Source of the DNA: Flavobacteriaceae bacterium NBU2973
GTDB lineage: Bacteria; Bacteroidota; Bacteroidia; Flavobacteriales; Flavobacteriaceae
DNA: 64,000 nt
NCBI GenBank assembly: GCA_026162565.1
Contig: JAOEIQ010000003.1
Span: forward strand, 186,001-250,000
Direction: 5' to 3'
The notes below the pieces were generated by a model. That model made no database searches. It saw only the letters and a list, made by a program, of their open reading frames with translations, and was not told the origin of the DNA. A program made the position numbers and the translations under genes. Of this stretch, positions 34,591 to 43,611 are shown piece after piece. The stretch's first letter is position 1, and each line of letters opens with the position of its first letter.

Positions 34591-34626
34591 AAAAAAGAGC
34601 TTTAGAAATTTCTAAAGCTCTTTTTT
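34591..34626. terminator. Perfect palindromic terminator after purL
   Basis: Thirty-six nt perfect palindrome, half-site AAAAAAGAGCTTTAGAAA; bidirectional, shared with the convergent GIN-domain gene. Confidence 0.92.
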
Positions 34627-34643
34627 ACAGATGCAATCTACTT

Positions 34644-35390
34644 TTAAATTCTACTAATAGTAGCATCTCCTATAACGATTCCTTTTTTGATTTCTGGATT
34701 TCCTTTGTATAATATGTTGGCCTCACCATAAGAAGTTATTTTCAATCTTTCAGTCACATTAAATTGAAAGGTTCCATCTCCATATGCAGTGATTTTAGCC
34801 TCACTACTTTGTACATCAACAGATCTAACATTACTTTCTCCATAAGCTGTTATACGCTGTTTTTTTATTGAACCCTTTTCTAAAGTTAAATCACTTTCAC
34901 CGTAAATAGCTACTCTTAAATTTTGTAAAATAGCTTCTTTAATTGTCACTTCTGATTCTCCATAAATACGAAGTATAAAGTTCTCTTGCTGTAACGGACT
35001 ATTAAAGACTATCTTCTCTTCTCCTCTCACAGAAAATGTTTTGACATCTACATAAGTAATCGTAACTTTTGCTATTGTATTTTTATAAATTGGCGTTTTT
35101 TGTTTCCAACCATTGCGGTTTTCATTCTTATTTTCAGTCCAAGTTTTAGCACCATCTAAATACACCTGTAGTGTACCATTTTTTAATTCATATCTAAATT
35201 TTTCTATAGGCTCATTGATTGATTCTACAACAATGCTTGCCTTGTCCCCTTGAACAAAATCAGCAGCAATGTGAGGGCTAACGATTATTTTATCAAAACT
35301 TCTGTCAAGTGAAATTGTTTTTTCTTGTCCTTGTGCATTAAAAGTTAAAAAAGCAAGTAATGCAAAACATATATTTTTAAAATTCATCAT
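34644..35390 (-). CDS. Exported GIN-domain (DUF2807) beta-helix protein
   Basis: 248 aa. Signal peptide 1-21 (FNAQG). The body is a DUF2807/GIN domain: recurrent strands each ending in YGE, YGES or YGD (IYGESEVTIKEA, IYGESDLTLEKG, AYGESNVRSVDV, AYGDGTFQFNV, SYGEANILYKG), which stack into a right-handed parallel beta-helix. An ATG one codon later (35387) is an equally good start. Family role is unknown (putative auto-transporter adhesin head). It lies 2 nt downstream of the pentapeptide-like gene. Confidence 0.85.
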   Translation of the reverse strand: MMNFKNICFALLAFLTFNAQGQEKTISLDRSFDKIIVSPHIAADFVQGDKASIVVESINEPIEKFRYELKNGTLQVYLDGAKTWTENKNENRNGWKQKTPIYKNTIAKVTITYVDVKTFSVRGEEKIVFNSPLQQENFILRIYGESEVTIKEAILQNLRVAIYGESDLTLEKGSIKKQRITAYGESNVRSVDVQSSEAKITAYGDGTFQFNVTERLKITSYGEANILYKGNPEIKKGIVIGDATISRI

Positions 35391-35392
35391 GT

Positions 35393-36100
35393 TTAATTTT
35401 TTGAGTTTAATAAGTACTTTGTAAAGCTTTCTCCATTAATATCTGCATACTTTGCATCAACTTTGTTACTAACTTTCATGTTTGTGGCATCAAAATCCCC
35501 ATTTACATCAACATACTTGATATCTAAATTATCTCTAAAGTTGGCACTATTAAATGACACACCTCTTTTAAATTCTGTGTACTTAAATACGGCACTTTCG
35601 TAAAAAATAGTGTTAGCAAAGCTGACATAGGTTTTAAACTCTGCATATTTAAAAGTAGTTCTATCTTTAAATTCTGAACCTTTAAAATCTGCATTTCTAT
35701 CAAAATCAGAATATTTGAATAAAGCTTCACCATTAAATTTACAATTAGTAAAAGCTACATCATTTTCAAAATTAGCTATAAAGGTATACTTGCTATCTTC
35801 ATCATGAAAATACGCGTAAACATCATCTTCAAACACACAATTAATAAAAGAGATTTTACCTTCTATCTGTTGTTCAATAGAATTATCTCCATTATACCAC
35901 TTTCTTTTTCTTGGTAATTCAGGTAACTTATCCTCCATATAGGTCATATCTAAAATCCCTTTGATGGTTACATTTTCATAAGAAACCGTTTTTCCTTGTT
36001 TAATATCATTTAATATAGTTTCTGCACTAACTGTTGTTTGAGCTTTTATACCCAGAGAAAAACTGAATAATAATGTAAATAGTAAAATCTTCGTTCTCAT
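35393..36100 (-). CDS. Exported pentapeptide-repeat-like protein
   Basis: 235 aa. Signal peptide 1-20 (GIKAQ). Residues about 95-225 form a degenerate pentapeptide repeat with Phe or Leu at every fifth position (SDFDRNADFKGSEFKDRTTF, then AEFKTYVSFANTIFYESAVF), a right-handed quadrilateral beta-helix. With the downstream GIN-domain gene this gives an operon of two exported beta-helical proteins, separated by 2 nt. Function unknown. Confidence 0.8.
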   Translation of the reverse strand: MRTKILLFTLLFSFSLGIKAQTTVSAETILNDIKQGKTVSYENVTIKGILDMTYMEDKLPELPRKRKWYNGDNSIEQQIEGKISFINCVFEDDVYAYFHDEDSKYTFIANFENDVAFTNCKFNGEALFKYSDFDRNADFKGSEFKDRTTFKYAEFKTYVSFANTIFYESAVFKYTEFKRGVSFNSANFRDNLDIKYVDVNGDFDATNMKVSNKVDAKYADINGESFTKYLLNSKN

Positions 36101-36255
36101 ACTTATTGAATTTAAATCGTTTGTACTAAAGATGTCATAAAATTTAAATTGTTACACTTTATCATAAAAAAAAATAAAATATGCTTTATGACATTACAAA
36201 TAAAGTAATCTTGATTAGAATAAAATTCCTAATTTAGCTGAAAATCTGGTTTAAA

Positions 36256-38703
36256 ATGAAACATCTATTTGCCCTAATAGCTTTTGTATTTTTAGCTAAT
36301 ATTTCAGCTGCTCAAACTTCACAAGAAATTTACCATAGAGTAAAAATATTTTATGATGATATTGAGCAACTAAAACTAATTGAAAATGCTGGTATTGCTA
36401 TAGATCATGGCTTTTATAAAAAAGAAACCTATTTTGAATCTGATTTTTCTCAAGCAGAACTTGAAACTATTAAAGGTTTAGGTTTTACTACTGAAATTTC
36501 TATTGATAATGTTGGTGCCTATTACAAAAATCAAAACAATCCCAACCATAAAGACTTTGTGGATTTTAATCAAGCAAGAAATGCTAACTGTTCAGGTAAT
36601 TCGATAGATTATTTAACACCTACAAATTTTAACGTTTTTCCGGCTAATCAATATGGTGGATTTTACACTTACAGCCAGTTATTACAAGAGTTAGATGATA
36701 TGGCATCTCTCTATCCAAATTTAATTACTGTAAAAGCTGATATTGGACCTAATGGTAATCCTTTTTTAACAGAAGGAACTCCAGATGCAGGTAACCCAAC
36801 TACTCCATCTATTGGAGGCAACACTATAAAGTGGGTGAAAATTAGTGACAATCCCAATACAGATGAATCAGAGCCTGAAGTTCTTTACACTGCCATTCAT
36901 CATGCTCGGGAACCTGCAAGTTTATCGCAATTGGTTTTTTACATGTGGTACTTATTAGAAAATTATGATACTGATTCTGAAATTAAAAGTATTGTTGACA
37001 ATACCGAATTATATTTTGTTCCAGTTATAAATCCTGATGGCTATTTATACAACGAGCAAACAGATCCTGAAGGTGGAGGTTTTTGGAGAAAAAACAGACA
37101 TGATGATGATAACAATGCTGGTAATGGTGTTGGTATAGATAATAATCGTAATTACGATTATTATATAAATGGTGACCCTAATGATGGTATTTGGGGAGGT
37201 CCTGGATCATCTCCGAATGAAAACTCACCTACTTATCATGGCACTGAACCTTTCTCTGAAGAAGAAACTAAAGCTATGAAGTGGTTTGTAGAACAGCATG
37301 ATTTTGTATTAGCTCTCAATAATCATACATTTGGTGATATTATATATTATCCTTTTGGATATGCTGATGTTGCTACACCAGACGATAACTTATATCAAGG
37401 CATATTAGCAGAGATGACCTCTCAAAATGGTTACAGTCCTGTAAGAGATAGTCCATTTGCAGGTGACAGTGATGACTTTATGTATGGCACAGTTGGTACG
37501 CATAACAAAATTATCTCGATGACACCAGAGATAGGAAACTCGTTCTGGCCAGCTCAAAGTTCAATTGAAGTCATATGCAAGGAAATGATGTATTTTAATA
37601 TCACTGCTGCACAATTAGCTGGAAATTATGCTACAATAGTAGACAACTCACCAGAATTTGTAGAAACTATATCAAGTAATATATCATACACTATAAAAAG
37701 ACTAGGTATTGAAGAACCAGCTGACTTTACTGTAAGTGTAAATCCAGTTAGTGCTAATATACAGTCTGTTGGATCTTCTAATATCCATAATGGATTAACT
37801 TTTTCTCAAGAAGTAACAGATGTTATAACACTAAATCTAGATTCGAATATTAATACAGGAGATATCATTACTTATGAATTGGTAGTAAATAACGGCATGT
37901 ATGACAAGGTAGTATCAGTTTCTAAAATTTATGGTCAACCAATGGAAGTCTTTAATGAAGCTGGTGATAATACATCAAATTGGAGTTCTTCAACTTGGGC
38001 TTCAACAACAGAAGATTTCGCACCTGGATCTGCCTCAAGCTCAATTACAGACTCTCCAAATTCTAACTATTCTGATAATCAAAATACTACTATTACACTA
38101 TCAAACACTATTGATTTAACTGGAGTTACGTATGCAAACTTATCATTTCAAGCAAAATGGGATATCGAGTCTAACTTTGATTATGTTCAAATAGAAGTGT
38201 CAATAGATAATGGTTCAAATTGGATACCACAATGTGGGAATTTCACAAATACTGGTGTACCGAATCAAGGTGCTGCTAATGGTCAACCTGTATACGATGG
38301 CACTCAAAATAGTTGGGTGACTGAAACTATTAGTTTAAGTGATTATATTGGAGAAAATATTCTAATTCGTTTTCAATTAGTGTCTGATGGAGGAGTTACT
38401 GAAGATGGATTTTATTTTGATGATTTAAAAGTACAAACGCTTCAACCAAATTTAAGCAATCCTGAATTTGAACAAAATCTATTTTCTGTCTATCCAAATC
38501 CTGTGAATTCAATTTTAAATATCCTCACTACAGAATCAGATTATTCGATTAGTATTTTCAATATACAAGGACAATTAATTTTTAGCTCTAAAAACAATTC
38601 TGAATTAACAAGCATTGATTATTCTGAATATTCTAAAGGCGTCTATCTATTAAATATTGAAAGTAATTCACTTAATAAGACTTTTAAAATTATTAAGCGT
38701 TAG
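36256..38703 (+). CDS. Secreted M14 zinc carboxypeptidase with T9SS sorting domain
   Basis: 815 aa. Signal peptide 1-20 (ISAAQ). The metallocarboxypeptidase domain (about 130-455) has zinc ligands H216 and E219 in HHAREP and H357 in ALNNHTFG, substrate residues NPDGYLYN and GIDNNRNYDY, and catalytic E425 in TPEIG. Two beta modules follow (about 470-565 and 570-730, the latter MAM/jelly-roll-like with SYANLSFQAKWD-type strands), then a Por sorting domain (SVYPNPVNSILNI, ISIFNIQGQLIF, FKIIKR). A secreted degradative peptidase. Confidence 0.92.
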   Translation: MKHLFALIAFVFLANISAAQTSQEIYHRVKIFYDDIEQLKLIENAGIAIDHGFYKKETYFESDFSQAELETIKGLGFTTEISIDNVGAYYKNQNNPNHKDFVDFNQARNANCSGNSIDYLTPTNFNVFPANQYGGFYTYSQLLQELDDMASLYPNLITVKADIGPNGNPFLTEGTPDAGNPTTPSIGGNTIKWVKISDNPNTDESEPEVLYTAIHHAREPASLSQLVFYMWYLLENYDTDSEIKSIVDNTELYFVPVINPDGYLYNEQTDPEGGGFWRKNRHDDDNNAGNGVGIDNNRNYDYYINGDPNDGIWGGPGSSPNENSPTYHGTEPFSEEETKAMKWFVEQHDFVLALNNHTFGDIIYYPFGYADVATPDDNLYQGILAEMTSQNGYSPVRDSPFAGDSDDFMYGTVGTHNKIISMTPEIGNSFWPAQSSIEVICKEMMYFNITAAQLAGNYATIVDNSPEFVETISSNISYTIKRLGIEEPADFTVSVNPVSANIQSVGSSNIHNGLTFSQEVTDVITLNLDSNINTGDIITYELVVNNGMYDKVVSVSKIYGQPMEVFNEAGDNTSNWSSSTWASTTEDFAPGSASSSITDSPNSNYSDNQNTTITLSNTIDLTGVTYANLSFQAKWDIESNFDYVQIEVSIDNGSNWIPQCGNFTNTGVPNQGAANGQPVYDGTQNSWVTETISLSDYIGENILIRFQLVSDGGVTEDGFYFDDLKVQTLQPNLSNPEFEQNLFSVYPNPVNSILNILTTESDYSISIFNIQGQLIFSSKNNSELTSIDYSEYSKGVYLLNIESNSLNKTFKIIKR

Positions 38704-38818
38704 TGCTTTAAATGAATGAGTTAACATCCTATAAAAACTAAATAAAGAGCGCTTTTTTATGTAATTTGAAAATAGTCTTAATTTTCTTATTTTGCATAGA
38801 TAAATGTGCCAGAAACTA

Positions 38819-40591
38819 ATGACAGAAATCACAAGACTTTTCGACTTTCCATATTATCAATTAGAAAAATATAATTTAGATACTGCTCTAGTAACCAAAT
38901 ACAATGGAGAGTGGGTAAAAACCTCAACTAAAGAATATCTTGATAAAGCAAATGCAGTAAGTCGCGCTTTGTTGAGAATGGGAATTCAAAAAGATGATAA
39001 AATTGCTGTAATATCGTCTACAAACAGAACAGAATGGAATATAATGGATATTGGCGTGCTACAAGTTGGCGCACAAAATATTCCTATCTATCCAACCATA
39101 TGTGCTGAAGACTATGAATATGTTTTAAATCATAGTGAAGCCATTTACTGTTTTGTTTCAGATACCGAAGTATTAGAAAAAGTGAGGAAAGTTCAGGCTA
39201 ATACAAAGCTCAAAGATGTTTATTCATTTGATCACATCGAAGGCTGTAAGCATTATTCAGAACTGTTTGATTTAGGCAAAGACGATAGCAATCAATCTGA
39301 AGTTGAGAATCGTAAAAATGCTGTGTTGCCATCAGATTTAGCAACTATTATTTACACCTCTGGAACCACAGGAAAACCTAAAGGTGTTATGTTAACACAT
39401 AATAATATTACAACTAATGCCTTACAAGGAGCTAAACGAATTCCTAATATTAGTGCAGGCAGTAGAGTCTTAAGTTTTTTACCTATCTGCCATATTTTTG
39501 AGCGAGTACTTATATATATCTATCAACACTCTGGAACCTCCATATATTTTGCAGAAGGTATTGATAAAATTGGTGATAATGCCAAAGAAATTAAACCAAA
39601 TATGATGAGTGTAGTGCCTCGTCTTTTAGAAAAGGTATTCGATAAAATTTACCTTAAAGGAGAAGAATTGACTGGAATCAAAAAAAGTCTTTTTGATTGG
39701 GCAGTCAAACTAGGAGAGCAATGGGAACCTTATGGTAAAAATGGCTGGTGGTATGAGTTTAAGTTAAGTATTGCCAATAAAATTATCTTCAATAAATGGA
39801 GAGAAGCGTTGGGTGGAGAATTACACACAATGGTTTCTGGTAGTGCAGCATTACAAACTAGGCTTTCTAAAGTGTTTTCAGCTGCAGGAATGAAAGTTAT
39901 GCAAGGTTACGGCCTTACAGAAACTTCTCCAGTTGTCTCGGTTGAAATGTATGAGAATAACCTCTTTAAATTAGGAACAGTCGGTAAACCAATAGATGGC
40001 GTTGAAGTAAAAATTGCTGACGATGGCGAAATATTAATAAAAGGTCCTAATGTCATGATGGGTTATTACAAAGATCCAGAAAAAACGGCAGAGGTCATGT
40101 CAGGAGACTACTTTCATACAGGAGATAAAGGTGAAATTGATGAAGATGGATTCTTAAAAATTACCGGGCGCAAAAAAGAAATGTTTAAAACCTCTGGAGG
40201 TAAATATGTAATTCCTCCTCTACTGGAAGGTAAATTCAAGCAATCGCTGTTTATAGAGCAAATAATGGTAGTAGGTGAAGGTGAAAAAATGCCAGCAGCT
40301 CTTGTTCAACCTAATTTTGAATATATTAAAGATTGGATTGAAAAAGAAAAATTAGACATCGAACAAACAAATGAAGCCATAGTTAGCTCAAAAATAGTTA
40401 TCGATCAAATCCAAAAAGAGATTAGTACCTGTAATTTAGGTTTTGGTAAATGGGAACAAATTAAACGCTTTGAGTTAACACCTAATGTTTGGAGTATTGA
40501 CGGAGGCGAACTGACACCTACAATGAAAATGAAACGCAAAGTAATTGTAGAAATCTACAAAGATTTATACGAAAAAATCTACAGACCTTAA
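38819..40591 (+). CDS. Long-chain fatty-acid-CoA ligase
   Basis: 590 aa AMP-forming acyl-CoA synthetase: fatty acid + ATP + CoA to acyl-CoA, the entry step of beta-oxidation. Motifs: P-loop TIIYTSGTTGKPKGVMLTHN, GYGLTETSP, YFHTGDKGEIDEDGFLKITG with RKKE. The start at 38819 (MTEITRLFDFPYY) is chosen over an ATG 15 nt upstream, because a TTG (38766-38768) and a TTATTTTG box (38787-38794) put the transcript start near 38801. First gene of the fatty-acid cluster, transcribed separately from the MarR-led operon. Confidence 0.93.
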   Translation: MTEITRLFDFPYYQLEKYNLDTALVTKYNGEWVKTSTKEYLDKANAVSRALLRMGIQKDDKIAVISSTNRTEWNIMDIGVLQVGAQNIPIYPTICAEDYEYVLNHSEAIYCFVSDTEVLEKVRKVQANTKLKDVYSFDHIEGCKHYSELFDLGKDDSNQSEVENRKNAVLPSDLATIIYTSGTTGKPKGVMLTHNNITTNALQGAKRIPNISAGSRVLSFLPICHIFERVLIYIYQHSGTSIYFAEGIDKIGDNAKEIKPNMMSVVPRLLEKVFDKIYLKGEELTGIKKSLFDWAVKLGEQWEPYGKNGWWYEFKLSIANKIIFNKWREALGGELHTMVSGSAALQTRLSKVFSAAGMKVMQGYGLTETSPVVSVEMYENNLFKLGTVGKPIDGVEVKIADDGEILIKGPNVMMGYYKDPEKTAEVMSGDYFHTGDKGEIDEDGFLKITGRKKEMFKTSGGKYVIPPLLEGKFKQSLFIEQIMVVGEGEKMPAALVQPNFEYIKDWIEKEKLDIEQTNEAIVSSKIVIDQIQKEISTCNLGFGKWEQIKRFELTPNVWSIDGGELTPTMKMKRKVIVEIYKDLYEKIYRP

Positions 40592-40688
40592 TAGTAAAAA
40601 CTTTAATTATTGATAATATCTTCTACTATAATTTATTAATTATATAGTTTTTGTCTTACCTAAATAATAATCTGTTAAAAAATTATTT

Positions 40689-40712
40689 ATTTATTATGCA
40701 TGCATAATAAAT
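40689..40712. promoter_or_regulatory. 24-bp perfect palindrome, probable MarR operator
   Basis: Perfect inverted repeat centred on ATGCATGCAT, flanked symmetrically by TTATT/AATAA. It begins where the -33 element should be and ends 6 nt before the -7 box, 31 nt before the marR ATG. Size and symmetry fit a MarR dimer site, and position fits repression. Confidence 0.7.
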
Positions 40713-40718
40713 TTTCAT

Positions 40719-40726
40719 TATCTTTG
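40719..40726 (+). promoter_or_regulatory. -7 box of the marR-fad operon
   Basis: TATCTTTG (TAnnTTTG), 17 nt before the marR start codon. The palindrome occupies the upstream promoter half. Confidence 0.6.
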
Positions 40727-40743
40727 GACTTCAACATTTTTAC

Positions 40744-41196
40744 ATGAAGGACAAAACTATAGATTACGTATTAAGAACCACCTGGTTAGCAGTTAATAAA
40801 ATGTATAATGAAGAAGCTGCAGAATTTGGTACAACCATGGCTACAGGTTTTGCACTATTAAGCATCGACCCAGACAAAGGCACTCCTTCTACTTCACTAG
40901 GACCAAAAATGGGTATGGAAGCTACAAGTCTATCTAGAACACTTAAAATGATGGAAGAAAAAGACTTAATAGTTCGTAAACCTAATCCTGAAGATGGTCG
41001 AGGTGTACTCATATTTCTTACTGAATTTGGTCGTGAAAAAAGAGAATATTCTAGAGATAAAGTATTAACATTTAATAACGCAATTCGTGAAAACATAGCT
41101 CTAGATAAACTTCATAATTTTTATGAGGTAGCTGAAGTGATAAATAATATGATTTCCAATAAAAAAATATATAACAAAGAACAGATTTTAAAATAA
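40744..41196 (+). CDS. MarR family transcriptional regulator
   Basis: 150 aa winged-helix regulator: the recognition region KMGMEATSLSRTLKMMEEKD (near 55-74) and the wing LIVRKPNPEDGRGVLIFLTE (75-94) are typical. It starts the beta-oxidation operon (2 nt before the dehydrogenase/hydratase gene), so it most likely controls it in response to an acyl-CoA or fatty acid, as FadR does in other bacteria. A palindromic operator candidate precedes it. Confidence 0.92.
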   Translation: MKDKTIDYVLRTTWLAVNKMYNEEAAEFGTTMATGFALLSIDPDKGTPSTSLGPKMGMEATSLSRTLKMMEEKDLIVRKPNPEDGRGVLIFLTEFGREKREYSRDKVLTFNNAIRENIALDKLHNFYEVAEVINNMISNKKIYNKEQILK

Positions 41197-41198
41197 AA

Positions 41199-43607
41199 AT
41201 GAGTAAACGCAGAATTAAAAAAATAGCCATTGTTGGTTCAGGTATCATGGGAAGCGGTATTGCTTGCCATTTTGCCAATATTGGTGTGGATGTTTTATTA
41301 TTAGATATTGTTCCTAGAGAACTTAATGATAAAGAAAAAGCCATTGGTTTATCACTTGATGATAAAATTGTAAGAAACCGTTTAGTAAATGATGCCTTAA
41401 CAGCTTCAATTAAATCTAAACCAGCTCCACTTTATCATACTTCTTTTAAAAACAGAATTACAACTGGAAACCTAGAAGATGATATAGCAAAAGTTGCAGA
41501 TGTAGATTGGATTATGGAAGTAGTTGTTGAAAGACTTGACATTAAACAGCAGGTTTTTGAAAAGCTTGAAAAATATAGAACACCTGGAACACTAATAACA
41601 TCAAACACATCAGGTATTCCAATTAAGTTTATGAGTGAAGGTCGATCAGAAGATTTCCAGAAACATTTTTGTGGTACACACTTCTTCAATCCAGCTCGAT
41701 ACCTTAAACTCTTCGAAATAATTCCAGGTCCAAAAACTGATGCTTCTGTTTTAGAATTTTTAAGTGGATATGGAGAACAATTCCTAGGAAAAACGTCAGT
41801 TGTTGCTAAAGATACACCAGCATTCATTGGGAATAGAATTGGAATCTTTAGTATTATGAGTTTATTCCATACCGTAAAAGATTTAGATTTAACCATTGAA
41901 GAAGTTGATAAATTATCAGGACCAGTAATTGGTCGACCAAAATCAGCTACTTTTAGAACAGTAGATGTAGTTGGTCTCGATACTCTTGTTCATGTCGCAA
42001 ATGGTATTAGAGAAAATTGTCCTGATGACGAACGTCATGAGTTATTTCAACTCCCAGATTTCATCAATACTATGATGGAAAACAAATGGTTAGGAAGTAA
42101 AACCAATCAAGGTTTCTATAAAAAATCAGTATCTGCTGATGGTAAAAAAGATATTTTATCACTAGACCTTAATACTTTAAAGTATAGAGCTTCACAACGA
42201 GCAAAATTTGCAACGCTAGAGATGACTAAAACAATCGATAAAGTTGTGGATCGCTTTAAGGTTTTAGTGAAAGGAAAAGATAAAGCTGGAGAATTTTACA
42301 GAAAAAGCTTTGCTGCCTTATTTGCTTATGTATCCAATCGTATTCCTGAAATTACAGATGACTTATATAAAATAGATGATGCTATGAAGGCTGGATTTGG
42401 TTGGGAACATGGTCCTTTCCAAATTTGGGATGCTATTGGAGTAGAAAAAGGAATAGAAATTATGAAAGCTGAAGGTTTAGAACCTGCTGCTTGGGTTAAT
42501 GATATGTTGGCATCAGGAAGTTCATCTTTCTACACTGTTAAAGAAGGAGCAACCTTTGCTTACGATATTCCGAAAAAATCACAAGAGAAAATACCTGGTC
42601 AAGATAGTTTTATCATTCTAGATAATATTAGAAAAACATCTGAAGTATTTAAAAACTCTGGGGTTGTAGTTGAAGATTTAGGAGATGGCATTTTAAATGT
42701 TGAGTTCCAATCTAAAATGAATACCATTGGAGGAGATGTTTTAGCAGGCTTAAACAAAGCAATTGACATAGCTGAAAAAGATTTTTCAGGTTTAGTAGTC
42801 GGTAACCAAGGTGCTAACTTTTCTGTAGGAGCCAATATAGGTATGATTTTTATGATGGCTGCAGAACAGGAATACGACGAACTAAATATGGCGATTAAGT
42901 ATTTCCAAGATACTATGATGCGTATGCGCTACTCCTCTATCCCAACAGTTGCAGCTCCTCATGGAATGACACTAGGTGGAGGTTGTGAATTATCTATGCA
43001 TTCAGATAAAGTTGTTGCAGCAGCAGAAACTTACATCGGATTAGTTGAGTTTGGTGTTGGTGTAATTCCAGGTGGTGGTGGATCCAAAGAGATGGCTTTA
43101 AGAGCTCAAGATACTTTCAAAAAAGGAGATGTTGAGTTAAACACACTTCAAGAATATTTCTTAACTATTGGTATGGCTAAAGTAGCTACTTCTGCTTATG
43201 AAGCTTTTGATTTAGGAGTACTTCAAAAAGGAAAAGATATAGTTGTTGTTAATAAAGACAGACAAATTGCTACAGCAAAAGCTCATGCAAAATTAATGGC
43301 AGAAGCAGGATATACACAGCCTGTAAAACGAAAAGACATTAAAGTGCTTGGTAAACAAGCTTTAGGAATGTTTTTAGTAGGTACAGATTCAATGGAAGCT
43401 GCAAATTATATTAGTGAGCATGATCATAAAATCGCTAACAAATTAGCTTACGTTATGGCTGGTGGTGATTTATCAGAACCAACTTTAGTAACAGAGCAGT
43501 ACTTATTAGATCTTGAGCGTGAAGCATTTTTAAGTTTATGTACAGAACGTAAAACTTTAGAACGTATTCAACACATGTTAACAAAAGGAAAACCTTTAAG
43601 AAACTAA
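41199..43607 (+). CDS. 3-hydroxyacyl-CoA dehydrogenase / enoyl-CoA hydratase fusion
   Basis: 802 aa bifunctional beta-oxidation enzyme. Unlike E. coli FadB/FadJ, the dehydrogenase is N-terminal (NAD site AIVGSGIMGSGIACHFANIG, 8-27; THFFNPARYLKLFEII) and the hydratase C-terminal (about 540-640: GANFSVGANIGM, HGMTLGGGCELSMHSD, GLVEFGVGVIPGGGGSKEMA with its catalytic Glu). The order is the one common in Bacteroidota and mitochondria-unlike lineages. The thiolase gene follows after 4 nt, so the alpha and beta subunits of the complex are coexpressed. Confidence 0.94.
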   Translation: MSKRRIKKIAIVGSGIMGSGIACHFANIGVDVLLLDIVPRELNDKEKAIGLSLDDKIVRNRLVNDALTASIKSKPAPLYHTSFKNRITTGNLEDDIAKVADVDWIMEVVVERLDIKQQVFEKLEKYRTPGTLITSNTSGIPIKFMSEGRSEDFQKHFCGTHFFNPARYLKLFEIIPGPKTDASVLEFLSGYGEQFLGKTSVVAKDTPAFIGNRIGIFSIMSLFHTVKDLDLTIEEVDKLSGPVIGRPKSATFRTVDVVGLDTLVHVANGIRENCPDDERHELFQLPDFINTMMENKWLGSKTNQGFYKKSVSADGKKDILSLDLNTLKYRASQRAKFATLEMTKTIDKVVDRFKVLVKGKDKAGEFYRKSFAALFAYVSNRIPEITDDLYKIDDAMKAGFGWEHGPFQIWDAIGVEKGIEIMKAEGLEPAAWVNDMLASGSSSFYTVKEGATFAYDIPKKSQEKIPGQDSFIILDNIRKTSEVFKNSGVVVEDLGDGILNVEFQSKMNTIGGDVLAGLNKAIDIAEKDFSGLVVGNQGANFSVGANIGMIFMMAAEQEYDELNMAIKYFQDTMMRMRYSSIPTVAAPHGMTLGGGCELSMHSDKVVAAAETYIGLVEFGVGVIPGGGGSKEMALRAQDTFKKGDVELNTLQEYFLTIGMAKVATSAYEAFDLGVLQKGKDIVVVNKDRQIATAKAHAKLMAEAGYTQPVKRKDIKVLGKQALGMFLVGTDSMEAANYISEHDHKIANKLAYVMAGGDLSEPTLVTEQYLLDLEREAFLSLCTERKTLERIQHMLTKGKPLRN

Positions 43608-43611
43608 AAAA

